Shown here piece by piece: positions 1 to 7,640 of a stretch of DNA of 64,000 nucleotides; within the stretch, counting starts at the first letter, position 1, and each line of letters starts with the position of its first letter. Location: the NCBI RefSeq assembly GCF_030164425.1, contig NZ_JASNJD010000025.1:1-64000 (forward strand), given 5' to 3'. The notes beneath the pieces were generated by a model. That model was not told the DNA's origin and did no database searches. It saw only the letters and a program-made list of their open reading frames with translations. Both the position numbers and the translations under genes were made by a program. The stretch comes from Pseudodonghicola flavimaris (GTDB lineage: Bacteria; Pseudomonadota; Alphaproteobacteria; Rhodobacterales; Rhodobacteraceae).

Positions 1-116
1 TCCCAGCGATCTGAGAAACGCAGTCTGAGCATCCATTGCGAAACGCACTCCCATCTTGAGATGGGTATCACCTCGCAGTCCGCGCCGGCGCAGACAACGT
101 GCCGCTCAGACACCGC

Positions 117-772
117 TTACGATTGGTCGAACACCAGATACCAAGTATTTTGGAGTATCTCCCAAAACTTTCCAGACGCTTTAATGCGCTTTCGGGCAGC
201 CCCCCGGATCGTCATAAACGGCGCTGAACTCGTCCATCATGATGGACAAAAAGCTCGGCCCGGTCGCTGTCGCCAGGCCCCGGGATGGACGAAGATCACA
301 TGATCATCCTGCCATGCTTTTGTGGCCTCAAGAAGCGGGTTGGCGATCTGGTCTATTGTCAGAGTCGGACGGCCTTCCATCACTGCGGTGCGGTCGATCG
401 CAAAGATCAGATCGGCGTTCGATTTCTAGATGAATTCACTTGTGACAGGCTGACCATGAAGCCCGGTTTCACCCACCGCCCCGGCGGGGTTCACGCCCAG
501 TTCATTAAAGACAAACCTATAGCGAGACTGCTGCCCAAAGGAGCTGAATGCGCCGTTGTTGTGCAACAGGATCAGCGCCTTATCCGTAAAATTTGCGATC
601 TCGGGATTCAGCGCACTCACTTGATCACCGAGCTTGTCAATGCCCGCACGTGCAACGTCTTCCTTGTCGAACGCTTTGCCCAGCGTCTCGAAATGATCCC
701 GAACGGCACCGAGCAGGAAAACGCCTGCGTTATTGGCATCACTTGACCGAAGCGTTTCCCCATGGTCAGCTT
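117..772 (-). pseudogene. Decayed iron-siderophore ABC transporter substrate-binding protein
   Basis: No single frame is open, but joined minus-strand frames read like the C-terminal two thirds of a periplasmic siderophore-binding protein (FatB/CeuE type): SDANNAGVFLLGAVRDHFE, then LILLHNNGAFSSFGQQSRY, GVNPAGAVGETGLHGQPVT, ADLIFAIDRTAVMEGRPTL and DDHVIFVHPGAWR. The family binds ferric siderophore in the periplasm and hands it to an ABC permease. There is an in-frame TAG just after TSEFI (near 427), a frameshift near 275, and the frame is closed upstream by a stop near 772, so the signal peptide and N-terminal lobe are missing. No permease or ATPase partner is present. The assignment rests on remembered family patterns. 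Confidence 0.65.
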
Positions 773-778
773 CCTAAT

Positions 779-949
779 ACGTCGGTTTCCGAAAGGAACT
801 AATAGGGAATTCGCAGTTAGAGACACGAACTCGCATAACAAAACTGCCCCCCGCAACTGTAGACGGTGAGCACGATTTATCACGCCACTGGGTTCTCCCT
901 GAGAAGGCTAGATTCGCGTTTACCCGGTAGTCAGGAGACCTGCCGACAT
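779..949 (+). promoter_or_regulatory. Cobalamin (B12) riboswitch
   Basis: The conserved core of the adenosylcobalamin aptamer is present in order on the plus strand: AACTAATAGGGAA near 798, CTGCCCCCCGCAACTGT near 844 (the B12 core with the 'CCGCAACTG' element), GCCACTGGG at 883, GAGAAGGC at 901, and the 3' box AGTCAGGAGACCTGCC at 929. The terminal GTCGG at 781 and CCGAC at 943 can close the outer stem. Such elements repress B12 synthesis or uptake genes when coenzyme B12 is bound. Here no recognisable B12 gene follows. Confidence 0.92.
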
Positions 950-1212
950 CATTGCAACCGCGCCGGCGGGATGTCCGGAGGAGGTAGATGTGGGCTGTAC
1001 AGTTGACCGTCCGGCCGCAAGGCTCGGGAAACGATCGCATATAGTTGGTTTTCTATGGCCGCCTGTTCGACTGCGCATAGTTTCCTTCTTGGCGCGAACA
1101 ATGAGGTCGGCTGACGGCACTCGGCTCCGATTGTCTATGCGGCACGGCACTCTGGCCTCTCATAACTTGCGGCCCGGGACTTTAGCGCGACAGCAGCACA
1201 GGAACTGGCGCC
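950..1212 (+). other. Riboswitch downstream leader with orphan ribosome binding site
   Basis: Immediately after the riboswitch a strong Shine-Dalgarno (GGAGGAGG at 976) precedes an ATG at 988 that opens only an 18-codon frame (MWAVQLTVRPQ... then TAG). Another frame near 1056 reads AACSTAHSFLLGANNEVG before a stop. I read this as the remains of the gene once controlled by the riboswitch, now too decayed to name. The next intact plus-strand gene is the LysR regulator at 1213, about 265 bases after the aptamer. Confidence 0.45.
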
Positions 1213-2193
1213 ATGCGTAAACGGTGCGAGTTAGTCGAGCTTCGCCATCTCCATTGTTTCTTGGCTGCTGCTGAACATGGGAGCTTCCGCAAGGCGGCGT
1301 TGGCCATCGGGCTACAGCAATCGACGATTAGTCGCTGTATACGCGATCTCGAAGATCGCATGGGAGCGTCGCTTTTCCACCGGCATAGCTACGGTGTTCG
1401 ACTGACCAACGCCGGCGGTCGTTTCCTTCCACGAGCTCGTCAAATTATTCGTAGTTTAGGGGAAGGAGCCGCTGAAGTTTCTTCAATGGGACGCTCAGAG
1501 CAAGGCCGCATAAGAATCGGCTTATACTCTTCGATCGCTTCTGGGTTCCTCGCTGAATTGCTGAGCAACTACGGTCGGTGGCATAGCAGAGTTGACGTCG
1601 AGCTCGTTGATGGAAACCCATATGATCACGTTGCGGCCATTCGTCAGTTCGAACTCGACATTGCATTCCTTACGGGCTCCAAGGAATGGTCAGGCTGCGA
1701 ACAGATCCATCTATGGTCGGAGAGAATTTTCATCGTTCTCCCAGACAATCACGCTTTGGTTCCCCAGACCGAACTTATATGGCAGCAGTTGGCTACGGAG
1801 GCTTTCATCGTGAGTGAAGCTCCGCCGGGACAAGAGATTCATGATCATTTGGTGCGCAGATTGGCTGACCTGGGATCTCATCCAACTATTCATGTACATT
1901 CTGTCGGTCGAGACAATCTACTACCACTGGTGGCAATTGGCCGGGGGCTAACCCTCGTCAGTGAGGCAATGACGGTCGCACAATTTCCAGGTATTGTCTA
2001 TCGACCGATCAAGGATGAGATTCTACCATTCTCTGCAGTCTGGTCCCCAGCGAATGACAATCCGGCATTCAGGCGACTACTAAATATGGCCAAAGGCAAG
2101 GCGATGGGTCAACCGAACGACACAGTCAATCAGGGGGACCAAGAGCTGACTTCGGCCGCCTCGCCCTCGCAAATCCGCGATCCGTCGCCATGA
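1213..2193 (+). CDS. LysR-family transcriptional regulator
   Basis: A 326-residue protein with the LysR winged-helix domain at the N-terminus (ELRHLHCFLAAAEHGSFRKA, then LQQSTISRCIRDLE, roughly residues 9-65) and a type-2 periplasmic-binding-like effector domain from about residue 95 (GRIRIGLYSSIASGFLAELL). Length is normal for the family. Such proteins bind promoter DNA as tetramers and respond to a small metabolite. Its last 68 bases overlap the end of the convergent DUF2274 gene, so it sits at the tail of the trb operon. It resembles the LysR protein at 12925-13905 (same length, similar HTH with QQSTISR/QQSTLSR), so the two may be paralogues on either side of the trb cluster. Ligand and targets are unknown. 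Confidence 0.9.
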   Translation: MRKRCELVELRHLHCFLAAAEHGSFRKAALAIGLQQSTISRCIRDLEDRMGASLFHRHSYGVRLTNAGGRFLPRARQIIRSLGEGAAEVSSMGRSEQGRIRIGLYSSIASGFLAELLSNYGRWHSRVDVELVDGNPYDHVAAIRQFELDIAFLTGSKEWSGCEQIHLWSERIFIVLPDNHALVPQTELIWQQLATEAFIVSEAPPGQEIHDHLVRRLADLGSHPTIHVHSVGRDNLLPLVAIGRGLTLVSEAMTVAQFPGIVYRPIKDEILPFSAVWSPANDNPAFRRLLNMAKGKAMGQPNDTVNQGDQELTSAASPSQIRDPSP

Positions 2194-2365
2194 ACCGCGC
2201 CAACATCGGTACGATAAGCCGGACAGGATCGGCGGCGGTCTGGCCGCTATCGCGGGCGAGGATTTCGGCATACGCGACCAGATCGCGGTGAAGGGACGCG
2301 CGTAGTTCCACCGTCACTTTCACGGGCTTGTCGTCGGGCACCGGTCCCAGCTTCAGTTTCGTCAT
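2126..2365 (-). CDS. DUF2274 protein closing the trb operon
   Basis: A 79-residue protein starting MTKLKLGPVPDDKPVKVTVE, matching my memory of the DUF2274 family that sits directly downstream of trbI in alphaproteobacterial conjugative elements. The N-terminal half has the spacing of a ribbon-helix-helix strand plus helix (KVTVELRASLHRDLVAYAEI), so DNA binding is possible but unproven. It begins 2 bases after trbI ends and is almost certainly co-transcribed. Its 3' end overlaps the convergent LysR gene. Confidence 0.8.
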   Translation of the reverse strand: MTKLKLGPVPDDKPVKVTVELRASLHRDLVAYAEILARDSGQTAADPVRLIVPMLARFMATDRGFARARRPKSALGPPD

Positions 2366-2367
2366 GG

Positions 2368-3489
2368 TCAGCCTCCTGCGGGTTCGAATACCAAATCGCG
2401 GGTCACGATAATCCGGACTGGAAAGCCCGGCCGGATCGTCAATGTCGGCGCGACCTGCAGCTGACGCTGTACGATCTGCTGACCGGCCTGGTTGATCGTG
2501 TCCACCGCGCCATCGCGTATCGCCTGGACCAGGCGGTCCTCGTCATCTGTGGCGAGGTCCGCGCCGATCGCGAGCAGCGTGGACAGACCCGCTGCGCGCA
2601 AAAGATCCCACCAGTGGTAGTCAACGTCATCCTCGAGGCCGGCATAGCCGCTCGCATCCGCGCCTGGCAGACGTTCGAGAACGATGGATCGGCCACTGGG
2701 AAGGATCAAGCGGTTCCAGACCAACAGCACGCGGCGTTGGCCGAACGTCACACCGTCATCGTATTGGCCGATGATGCGGGTTCCTTGTGGGATCAATAGC
2801 AGTGATCCGGTCGGGCTGTCATAGACATTCTCGGTGACCTGCGCGGTGATCTGGCCCGGGAGATCGGAGCGAATGCCGGTGATCAGCGCGGCCGGGATCA
2901 CCGCTCCGGCTTGAAGGATGTACGGCGAGGCTGGCGGCTGAATGCGATCCGATGCGACGGTCTGCCGGTCCACCGGACCGTTGAGGAACGCCGTATACCG
3001 GTTCCCCTCAGGTTGCTCGGAGCCCCCCAGGCCCGGAAGGTTCACGCCCACCCCGGCCGTTGTTGCCCTGCCAGATGCCGTCTGGAAAAAGACACCGCTC
3101 AGACGCGCGGTTTCCTCCTCTGCCCTGCGGCGCTCCGCGTCCGGATCGACGGTCGGGCCCGCAATCGGCGGAGGGCCTACGGGCACTCCCCGCTCCTGCG
3201 CATCGAGGATCGGCCGCCCGAGGTCACCGGGCAGCGCAGGTCCCAGAACCGGTCCGGTATAGTCGGACGGCAACCCCTCCAGGCCGTCCGCGGCCGGTCG
3301 GTTGTCGATGGAATAGAGTTCTCCACCTCCCGGCCCTGCCTCACGGGTCTGAAGCGCATAGATCAGCGTGCCCCCAATGCCGAACAGCGCGACCGCCCCG
3401 ACACCGGCCAGAACCTTGCGCGACAGCCTCGTCACGCGCGGCGGATCGGGGCGCAGACGCATCGGCGCTGCAGGATCGGTGTCACTCAT
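2368..3489 (-). CDS. trbI: TrbI, VirB10-like type IV secretion channel protein
   Basis: A 373-residue protein with a short cytoplasmic N-terminus, one membrane segment near residues 28-47 (VLAGVGAVALFGIGGTLIYA), a proline-rich periplasmic linker and a C-terminal VirB10/TrbI beta-barrel domain (residues about 190-365, with ILQAGAVIPAALITGIRSDL and LLLIPQGTRIIGQYDD). VirB10 proteins span both membranes and open the outer-membrane gate of the conjugation channel. It overlaps trbG by 4 bases (ATGA), so translation is coupled. Length and domain order are complete. Confidence 0.95.
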   Translation of the reverse strand: MSDTDPAAPMRLRPDPPRVTRLSRKVLAGVGAVALFGIGGTLIYALQTREAGPGGGELYSIDNRPAADGLEGLPSDYTGPVLGPALPGDLGRPILDAQERGVPVGPPPIAGPTVDPDAERRRAEEETARLSGVFFQTASGRATTAGVGVNLPGLGGSEQPEGNRYTAFLNGPVDRQTVASDRIQPPASPYILQAGAVIPAALITGIRSDLPGQITAQVTENVYDSPTGSLLLIPQGTRIIGQYDDGVTFGQRRVLLVWNRLILPSGRSIVLERLPGADASGYAGLEDDVDYHWWDLLRAAGLSTLLAIGADLATDDEDRLVQAIRDGAVDTINQAGQQIVQRQLQVAPTLTIRPGFPVRIIVTRDLVFEPAGG

Positions 3490-4514
3490 GACGCCCCTCC
3501 CCTTTGCGCATCACCCTCCGTTTGCGCATCCGCCTCGCGTTCCTCCATGCGCACGATCCGGACCACCTGCTGGCGGTCTCCTGCTCCCAGCCGGAGCTCC
3601 GCCGCACCGAAGAGGCGATCCACGATCAGCACGTTCCGGTGGATACGGCTGTTGACGATCTGCGGTTCTCCGTCGGCGCCGAGCACGAAGAGCGGCGGCA
3701 TCTCGCCCTGGGCTATGCCAGCAGGGAAGACGACATAGACGCGGCGGCCGTCATCGAAGACCGAGACCGGACGCCAGGGCGGGCTTTCCCCCTGGATCTG
3801 CAAGCCGTAGCGATGATTGCGGGCAGAGGGCGCCGGAATGGTCGGCGAGGTTGCCACAGCCTGTCGACCGCCACGGGGCGCTGCCGGATAGGCCCAGGCG
3901 ACGGAGGGCATGTAGAGCGCCTCGCGCGCACGCAGCTCGATCGTGTACACCCGCCTGTCAGTGCTGATCACCAGATTGGTCGAGATGTCGTCCCGCGTCG
4001 GTTTGACGAGGATGTGGACGCGGGCGGTGGATCCGGTCCCGCTCTCCGTGTCGCCGATGATCCAGCGCGTGGTATCTCCCGCGGCAATCGGGCCTGCGCC
4101 GGTCAGACGCTCGCCCGGCTCGAGTGCGATGTTGGTGATCTGACCGGGAGCGGCATAGACCTGATAGAGGGCTCCTTCCGACCAGGGATAAATCTGGATC
4201 GCATTGTAATAGCCTTCGCGGCGCGGTTCGACCCGGGCGGCGGCATTGGCGTTTTCGATACGTCCGGTCGGCGTGCCCGCCGCCGCTCCGCCATGCGCCA
4301 CAGTCCAGACCGGCGGCGTGTGCAAGGGCCGAGGGCGTTCCTCGGCAGCCGAGGCGGGCGGAGTGGGCAGCGGCGGCACGGACTCGTCGTAGCTGAATTC
4401 CGGCACCCGGTTACTGGCACACCCCGCCAACAAGGACGCGGACAGCAGCAGAGCAACCAACGTCGGCGTCCTGATGTCCGAAGACCTGTTTGCATGCAGA
4501 TGCTGTTCAGTCAT
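3486..4514 (-). CDS. trbG: TrbG, VirB9-like outer-membrane channel component
   Basis: A 342-residue predicted lipoprotein: signal peptide with lipobox LLAGC near residues 28-32, a proline-rich segment, then the VirB9/TrbG fold (IQIYPWSEGALYQVYAAPGQ, LALEPGE-like ITNIALEPGERL, YGLQIQGESPPWRPVSVFDD, RLFGAAELRLG). VirB9 forms the outer-membrane core complex with VirB7 and VirB10. Gene start overlaps trbF's stop and its stop overlaps trbI's start, both by 4 bases. Confidence 0.95.
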   Translation of the reverse strand: MTEQHLHANRSSDIRTPTLVALLLSASLLAGCASNRVPEFSYDESVPPLPTPPASAAEERPRPLHTPPVWTVAHGGAAAGTPTGRIENANAAARVEPRREGYYNAIQIYPWSEGALYQVYAAPGQITNIALEPGERLTGAGPIAAGDTTRWIIGDTESGTGSTARVHILVKPTRDDISTNLVISTDRRVYTIELRAREALYMPSVAWAYPAAPRGGRQAVATSPTIPAPSARNHRYGLQIQGESPPWRPVSVFDDGRRVYVVFPAGIAQGEMPPLFVLGADGEPQIVNSRIHRNVLIVDRLFGAAELRLGAGDRQQVVRIVRMEEREADAQTEGDAQRGGAS

Positions 4515-5200
4515 TGGCTCATCTCCCGCGACCAGGAGATCGCATTGACATAGATTCCGAGGGGATTGGCGCGCAGGCGCTCGGCGCTGCGCGGGGTCTG
4601 GATCACGACGGTCAGGATCGCGGTCCAGCGCTCGGTCGTGGAAAGCTGACCGTTCTCGTAGTGGCGCTCGCTCCAGGCGACGCGGAACGATCCCGGCGAG
4701 GCCCGAATGACAGAGGACACCTCGACGGCGATCTGTTGACGACCGACGCGTGTGAACGGGTCGTTGGCGCGGGCAAAGTCGTTCAGAGCAGCCGCCCCGC
4801 GATCCGTGGTGAACTCATAGGCGCGCAACCAGTTCTGCCGCACGATGATCGGATCGGCGGGGATGGACCGGACCTGTTCGATGAAGCGACCCAAATGGAA
4901 GGCGATCTGCGGATCGGTCGGCTCGTAGTCGGCGGAGGCCGGAGCGACAGCCTGGGCCTCGCCGAGCACGTCAACCTGAACGACCCAGGGCACGACGGTG
5001 CCACGCGCGGATTGCCAGACCAGGGCGCCGGCAAAACCCGCCGCAAGGATCAGGCTGCCGAAGGCCATGTAGCGCCAGTTGCGGGCCTGGACGCGAGCGG
5101 AGCCGATGCGCTCGTCCCAGACCTGCGCTGCCCTCTGGTAAGGCGTCTCTGGTTGAGGTGTCTTGCCATAATGCGTGACGGAACGCTTGAAGAGGTTCAT
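4511..5200 (-). CDS. trbF: TrbF, VirB8-like inner-membrane assembly factor
   Basis: A 229-residue protein with a cytoplasmic N-terminus (MNLFKRSVTHYGKTPQPETP), one membrane segment near residues 45-65 (MAFGSLILAAGFAGALVWQ) and a periplasmic NTF2-like VirB8 domain (WVVQVDVLGEAQAV, IAFHLGRFIEQVRSIPADPI). VirB8 proteins nucleate channel assembly. It sits between trbL and trbG with 4-base overlaps on both sides. Confidence 0.95.
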   Translation of the reverse strand: MNLFKRSVTHYGKTPQPETPYQRAAQVWDERIGSARVQARNWRYMAFGSLILAAGFAGALVWQSARGTVVPWVVQVDVLGEAQAVAPASADYEPTDPQIAFHLGRFIEQVRSIPADPIIVRQNWLRAYEFTTDRGAAALNDFARANDPFTRVGRQQIAVEVSSVIRASPGSFRVAWSERHYENGQLSTTERWTAILTVVIQTPRSAERLRANPLGIYVNAISWSREMSQ

Positions 5201-6549
5201 GAGCGATCCCTTTCGGAGAGATTGACGGAGGAGCCCGAGCCGTGGCTGTCGCCCGATCGGACGGCATGAGCGGCAGCGCGCACGCCATGGCTCACGGCCT
5301 GGCTATGGCGCATGCGCTTCGCCCAGGCTGGCGGACCATCAGAGGAGGGCGGGCCGGTGATGGCGGGCTCGGGTGCCGCTCCGCCAACCGTGCCCATTGA
5401 GGTGGTTCCGCCCGTCGCCACAACACCGCCCTTGACGCCCTCGGCGTAGCTGGACTGGAGCCCGCCAGCCGCGCGAGAGGAGGCCTTCTTGAGCGGTGAT
5501 GCCGCGGCAGCGGCCCCGGCGCGCGCTACACCAGCCATCCCGCCGGGGAGACCTCCACCACCCATCGAGCCGAGCGTGTAGGCGCTCGAGGCAGCACCCG
5601 CCGCGCCCGCGCCGCCGCGTGCGAGGGCGGCGCCACCGGAGAGCGCGGACCCGGCTCCGCGTGCCGCCAGCATGGTCGCCCCTCCGGCCCCGATCGCAGC
5701 GCCACCAACGGCAAGGCCGGTACCAATGGCCGCCCCCGCGCTGAGTTGCGGCCCGCCGGACACCAGACCCGAGGCGATACCGGGGCCGAATATTCCGAGG
5801 CCCAGCAGAGACAGGGCAGCCAGAACAATCGCCATGGCATCATCGATGGTCGGGGTCACGCCGCCGAAGCCAGCGGTGAACTGGCCGAAGAGCGTCGATC
5901 CGATGCCGATGATCACGGCGAGGACGAGAACCTTGATGCCGGACGAGATGACGTTGCCCAGCACACGCTCGGCCATGAAAGCGGTCTTGCCGAAGAGGCC
6001 GAAGGGGATCAGCACGAAGCCCGCGAGGGTCGTGAGTTTGAACTCGATCAGGGTGACGAAGAGCTGAACCGCGAGGATGAAGAAGGCGAGGATCACCAGC
6101 GCCCAGGCGAAGAACAGGCAGAGAATCTGGACGAGGTTCTCGAAGACCGCGACCCAGCCCATCAGATCGGAGATGCTTTCGAGCAGCGGTCGTCCGGCCT
6201 CTAGCCCGGTCTGGGCCACGCGGCCAGGGCGCAGAAGGTCGGCAGCGGAAAACCCGGTGCCCGAGGCCATCAGACCGAGGCCCGCGAAGCTCTCGAAGAC
6301 GATCCGGGCGAGGTTGTTCCAGTTGGAGATGATATAGGCGAAGACTCCGACAAAGAGCGTCTTCTTCACCAGCCGGGCGATGATGTCGTCATCGGCGCCC
6401 CAGGCCCAGAACAGCGCCGCCAGCGTCACGTCGATGACGATCAGCGTGGTGGCGATGAAGGCCACCTCGCCACCGAGCAGCCCAAACCCGCTGTCGATAT
6501 AGCTGGTGAAGATGCCCAGAAAGTTGTCGATGACGCCGGTACCGCCCAT
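5197..6549 (-). CDS. trbL: TrbL, VirB6-like polytopic inner-membrane protein
   Basis: A 450-residue protein with several hydrophobic segments in the first 270 residues (FIATTLIVIDVTLAALFWAW, LFFAWALVILAFFILAVQLF, AIVLAALSLLGLGIFGPGIA) followed by a glycine/alanine-rich stretch and a charged C-terminal tail. This is the standard TrbL layout. TrbL/VirB6 forms part of the inner-membrane translocation pore. It starts 3 bases after the trbK-like gene and its stop overlaps trbF. Confidence 0.93.
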   Translation of the reverse strand: MGGTGVIDNFLGIFTSYIDSGFGLLGGEVAFIATTLIVIDVTLAALFWAWGADDDIIARLVKKTLFVGVFAYIISNWNNLARIVFESFAGLGLMASGTGFSAADLLRPGRVAQTGLEAGRPLLESISDLMGWVAVFENLVQILCLFFAWALVILAFFILAVQLFVTLIEFKLTTLAGFVLIPFGLFGKTAFMAERVLGNVISSGIKVLVLAVIIGIGSTLFGQFTAGFGGVTPTIDDAMAIVLAALSLLGLGIFGPGIASGLVSGGPQLSAGAAIGTGLAVGGAAIGAGGATMLAARGAGSALSGGAALARGGAGAAGAASSAYTLGSMGGGGLPGGMAGVARAGAAAAASPLKKASSRAAGGLQSSYAEGVKGGVVATGGTTSMGTVGGAAPEPAITGPPSSDGPPAWAKRMRHSQAVSHGVRAAAHAVRSGDSHGSGSSVNLSERDRS

Positions 6550-6552
6550 GGC

Positions 6553-6840
6553 TCATTGGTCTCCCGAATGCTGCGGCGCTTCAGATGCAGGCGTCCGGCC
6601 GAGGAACCGGTCGCGGTTCTCTGTCCAGGCGGCGAGGCAATCGGCATCGCTGGCAGCGGCCTCGCCAAGCTGCTGGCACCGGCGCAGCGTCGCGCGGAGA
6701 GGATCGGCAGACGGCTGGAGCGCGGGCGCACTGCTGGCCGGCACGGGAGCTTCCTCGCGTGTCATCTCGATCACCGTGGCTGTGATCGCGATCGCCACGA
6801 ATACGATGGCTGCGATCCGGGCCAGCACCTTCCCCTCCAT
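6553..6840 (-). CDS. TrbK-alt, putative entry-exclusion protein
   Basis: A 95-residue protein with an N-terminal membrane anchor (VLARIAAIVFVAIAITATVI) and a short periplasmic domain with two cysteines (RRCQQLGEAAASDADCLAAW). Size, position between trbJ and trbL, and the C...C spacing match the alternative TrbK of alphaproteobacterial trb clusters. TrbK-type proteins are thought to block redundant entry of a like element into a cell that already carries it. Function here is inferred from position and pattern. Confidence 0.8.
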   Translation of the reverse strand: MEGKVLARIAAIVFVAIAITATVIEMTREEAPVPASSAPALQPSADPLRATLRRCQQLGEAAASDADCLAAWTENRDRFLGRTPASEAPQHSGDQ

Positions 6841-6857
6841 CGTCTCCCCTCCCGGCC

Positions 6858-7640
6858 TCAGTTGAACATTTGCGCGTTGCCGGGCTGGTAGCCCGAGCCC
6901 GGCGTCAGGAAGCGCTCGCGCTGGATGCGGCCCTGTTCAGCAGCGGTGGCGCGCTCGGCCTCAGTCAGCGCGTTGGCGCGGCCGTTTGCCGAGATCACCG
7001 CGATCAGATCTGAGAGCTGCTGCGATTGCAGCGCGAGGAGCTGGTTGCCCGCCTGCGTGGCCTGCAGAGCACCGACCGCGTTCTGGCTCTGCCCTACGAG
7101 CGCGGACATCTCGGCGCGATTGGCTTCGATATTGCCAACGACTCCGGCCTGCACGCGCATGGCATCCTGCAGGCCAACGACGGTGTTCTCCCAACGGGAC
7201 CGGGCTTCGGCGATCAGTTGCTGGTCGGTCGCCGTCAGGGAAAGGTTGCCATAGTCCTGCTGGAACATCTGGTCGATGCTCTGCACGTCGAAGGCGATGT
7301 TCTGCGCCTGCGCCAGGAGCTGCTGCGTGCGGCTGACGTTCTGCTGGATCTGCTGGAGCGCGGAATACGGCAGGTTGGCGAGATTGCGCGCCTGGTTGAT
7401 CAGCATCTGCGCTTCGTTCTGGAGCTGTGCGATCTGGTTGTTGATCTGCTCCAGAGCGCGCGCCGCGGTCAGGAGATTTTCGGCATGGTTGGTCGGGTCA
7501 TAGACGATGAACGGCCCCCCGCCGATGCCGAAGAGCGCGTGCGCGGGCGGCGCTGCGATGGGCGACATCGCCATGGGCATCGCCAGCGCGAGGGCGAGCA
7601 GCGACGGGCCGGCGAACCGAAACGTGATCTTGCGAGTCAT
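6858..7640 (-). CDS. trbJ: TrbJ, VirB5-like pilus-associated protein
   Basis: A 260-residue exported protein: signal peptide (LLALALAMPMAMSPIAAPPA), then FGIGGGPFIVYDPTNHAENL and a long helical domain rich in glutamine and asparagine (EQINNQIAQLQNEAQMLINQ), typical of TrbJ. VirB5/TrbJ proteins are minor pilus components needed for mating-pair formation. The start overlaps the end of trbE by 4 bases. A 17-base gap separates it from trbK-alt. Confidence 0.93.
   Translation of the reverse strand: MTRKITFRFAGPSLLALALAMPMAMSPIAAPPAHALFGIGGGPFIVYDPTNHAENLLTAARALEQINNQIAQLQNEAQMLINQARNLANLPYSALQQIQQNVSRTQQLLAQAQNIAFDVQSIDQMFQQDYGNLSLTATDQQLIAEARSRWENTVVGLQDAMRVQAGVVGNIEANRAEMSALVGQSQNAVGALQATQAGNQLLALQSQQLSDLIAVISANGRANALTEAERATAAEQGRIQRERFLTPGSGYQPGNAQMFN

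Noticed and set aside
2911-3738. A 275-codon plus-strand open frame across trbI and trbG
   Set aside because: Arginine/proline-rich shadow of two well-supported genes.
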